64,000 nucleotides of DNA from Bacteroidales bacterium (GTDB lineage Bacteria; Bacteroidota; Bacteroidia; Bacteroidales; Lentimicrobiaceae). A program made the translations under genes and the position numbers. Location of the stretch: NCBI GenBank assembly GCA_016709025.1, contig JADJEQ010000040.1, forward strand, positions 114,981-178,980, written 5' to 3'. The number at the start of each line of letters is the position of its first letter. Position 1 is the first letter of the stretch. Below, one piece after another: positions 63,894 to 64,000 of this stretch. Under the pieces are notes generated by a model. The model worked only from the letters and a program-made list of their open reading frames with translations, made no database searches and was not told the DNA's origin.

Positions 63894-64000
63894 GCAGACT
63901 TACTTCAACGAGGCACAGCTGGAAGTGATGCGGGTGGCGGCCAAGAATTCCTACATCATTGCTTCGCGCGGGTTCGGCAAGTCAGAGGGTATTGATGCTC
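63880..64000 (+). CDS. Large terminase subunit, 5' part only
   Basis: 40 codons before the window ends: LIKQTYFNEAQLEVMRVAAK and the Walker A-like motif IIASRGFGKSEG. SRGFGKS is the ATPase loop of phage large terminases. Start ATG at 63880, inside the small terminase end. The packaging motor ATPase/nuclease continues beyond the window. Confidence 0.8.
   Translation, partial: MSLIKQTYFNEAQLEVMRVAAKNSYIIASRGFGKSEGIDA

Overview
The window looks like a chromosome segment of a Bacteroidota bacterium, probably from the Bacteroidales/Marinilabiliales side. Evidence: two proteins with C-terminal type IX secretion sorting tails, TonB-dependent receptors with a CarboxypepD_reg-like plug extension, a FISUMP lipoprotein, a GWxTD protein, an 11-subunit complex I operon, and many promoters of the Bacteroidota form TTG-N17-21-TAnnTTTG. 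Nothing in the sequence fixes the species.

Bases 1-41,500 are core chromosome. In order they hold a hybrid histidine kinase (cut by the window edge), a RuvC-like protein, a PAS histidine kinase, about 1.05 kb of nested repeats, htpG, a lemA/TPM operon, a secreted NucA-type nuclease, a RES/Xre toxin-antitoxin pair, a FISUMP lipoprotein, tRNA-Ser(UGA), a frameshifted GWxTD gene, a glycosyltransferase coupled to a gdx guanidinium exporter, aroQ, a TPP-riboswitch-controlled TonB receptor, a probable copper TonB receptor with a Cys-rich partner, a T9SS cargo protein, a serine hydrolase, smpB, a thioredoxin-like protein, a YhdH-type reductase, two small lipoprotein/heavy-metal genes and nuoABCDHIJKLMN without nuoEFG. 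Many intergenic gaps here are filled by short tandem repeats with a 7-base period; the same heptamer families recur at distant gaps.

Bases 41,850-49,550 are accessory. Four or five low-GC single-ORF units (a lipoprotein, a ketopantoate-reductase-like protein, a membrane protein, a VOC protein, a DUF4348 lipoprotein) are arranged head to tail. Three of them are followed by related ~80-110 bp imperfect-hairpin repeats, a layout like integron gene cassettes, although no integrase is visible. Then come a G/T homopolymer tract, a hipBA locus with a clear palindromic operator, and a DUF3089/T9SS gene. Several genes here carry single-base frame breaks.

Bases 49,700-64,000 are a tailed-phage-type prophage. 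It has divergent regulators, a tRNA-like gene with an 8-nt anticodon loop, a primase/SF3 helicase (broken into frames), two glycosyltransferases, small hypothetical genes, an S49 capsid protease with an embedded scaffold-like tail, a probable major capsid protein, structural genes, a PLD-like protein, a small terminase and the start of the large terminase. The heptamer repeats are absent from about 41.2 kb onward, consistent with this part being acquired. The 15 or more frame breaks between 45.2 and 57.7 kb are mostly single-base losses in homopolymers, so sequence error must be considered before calling these pseudogenes.
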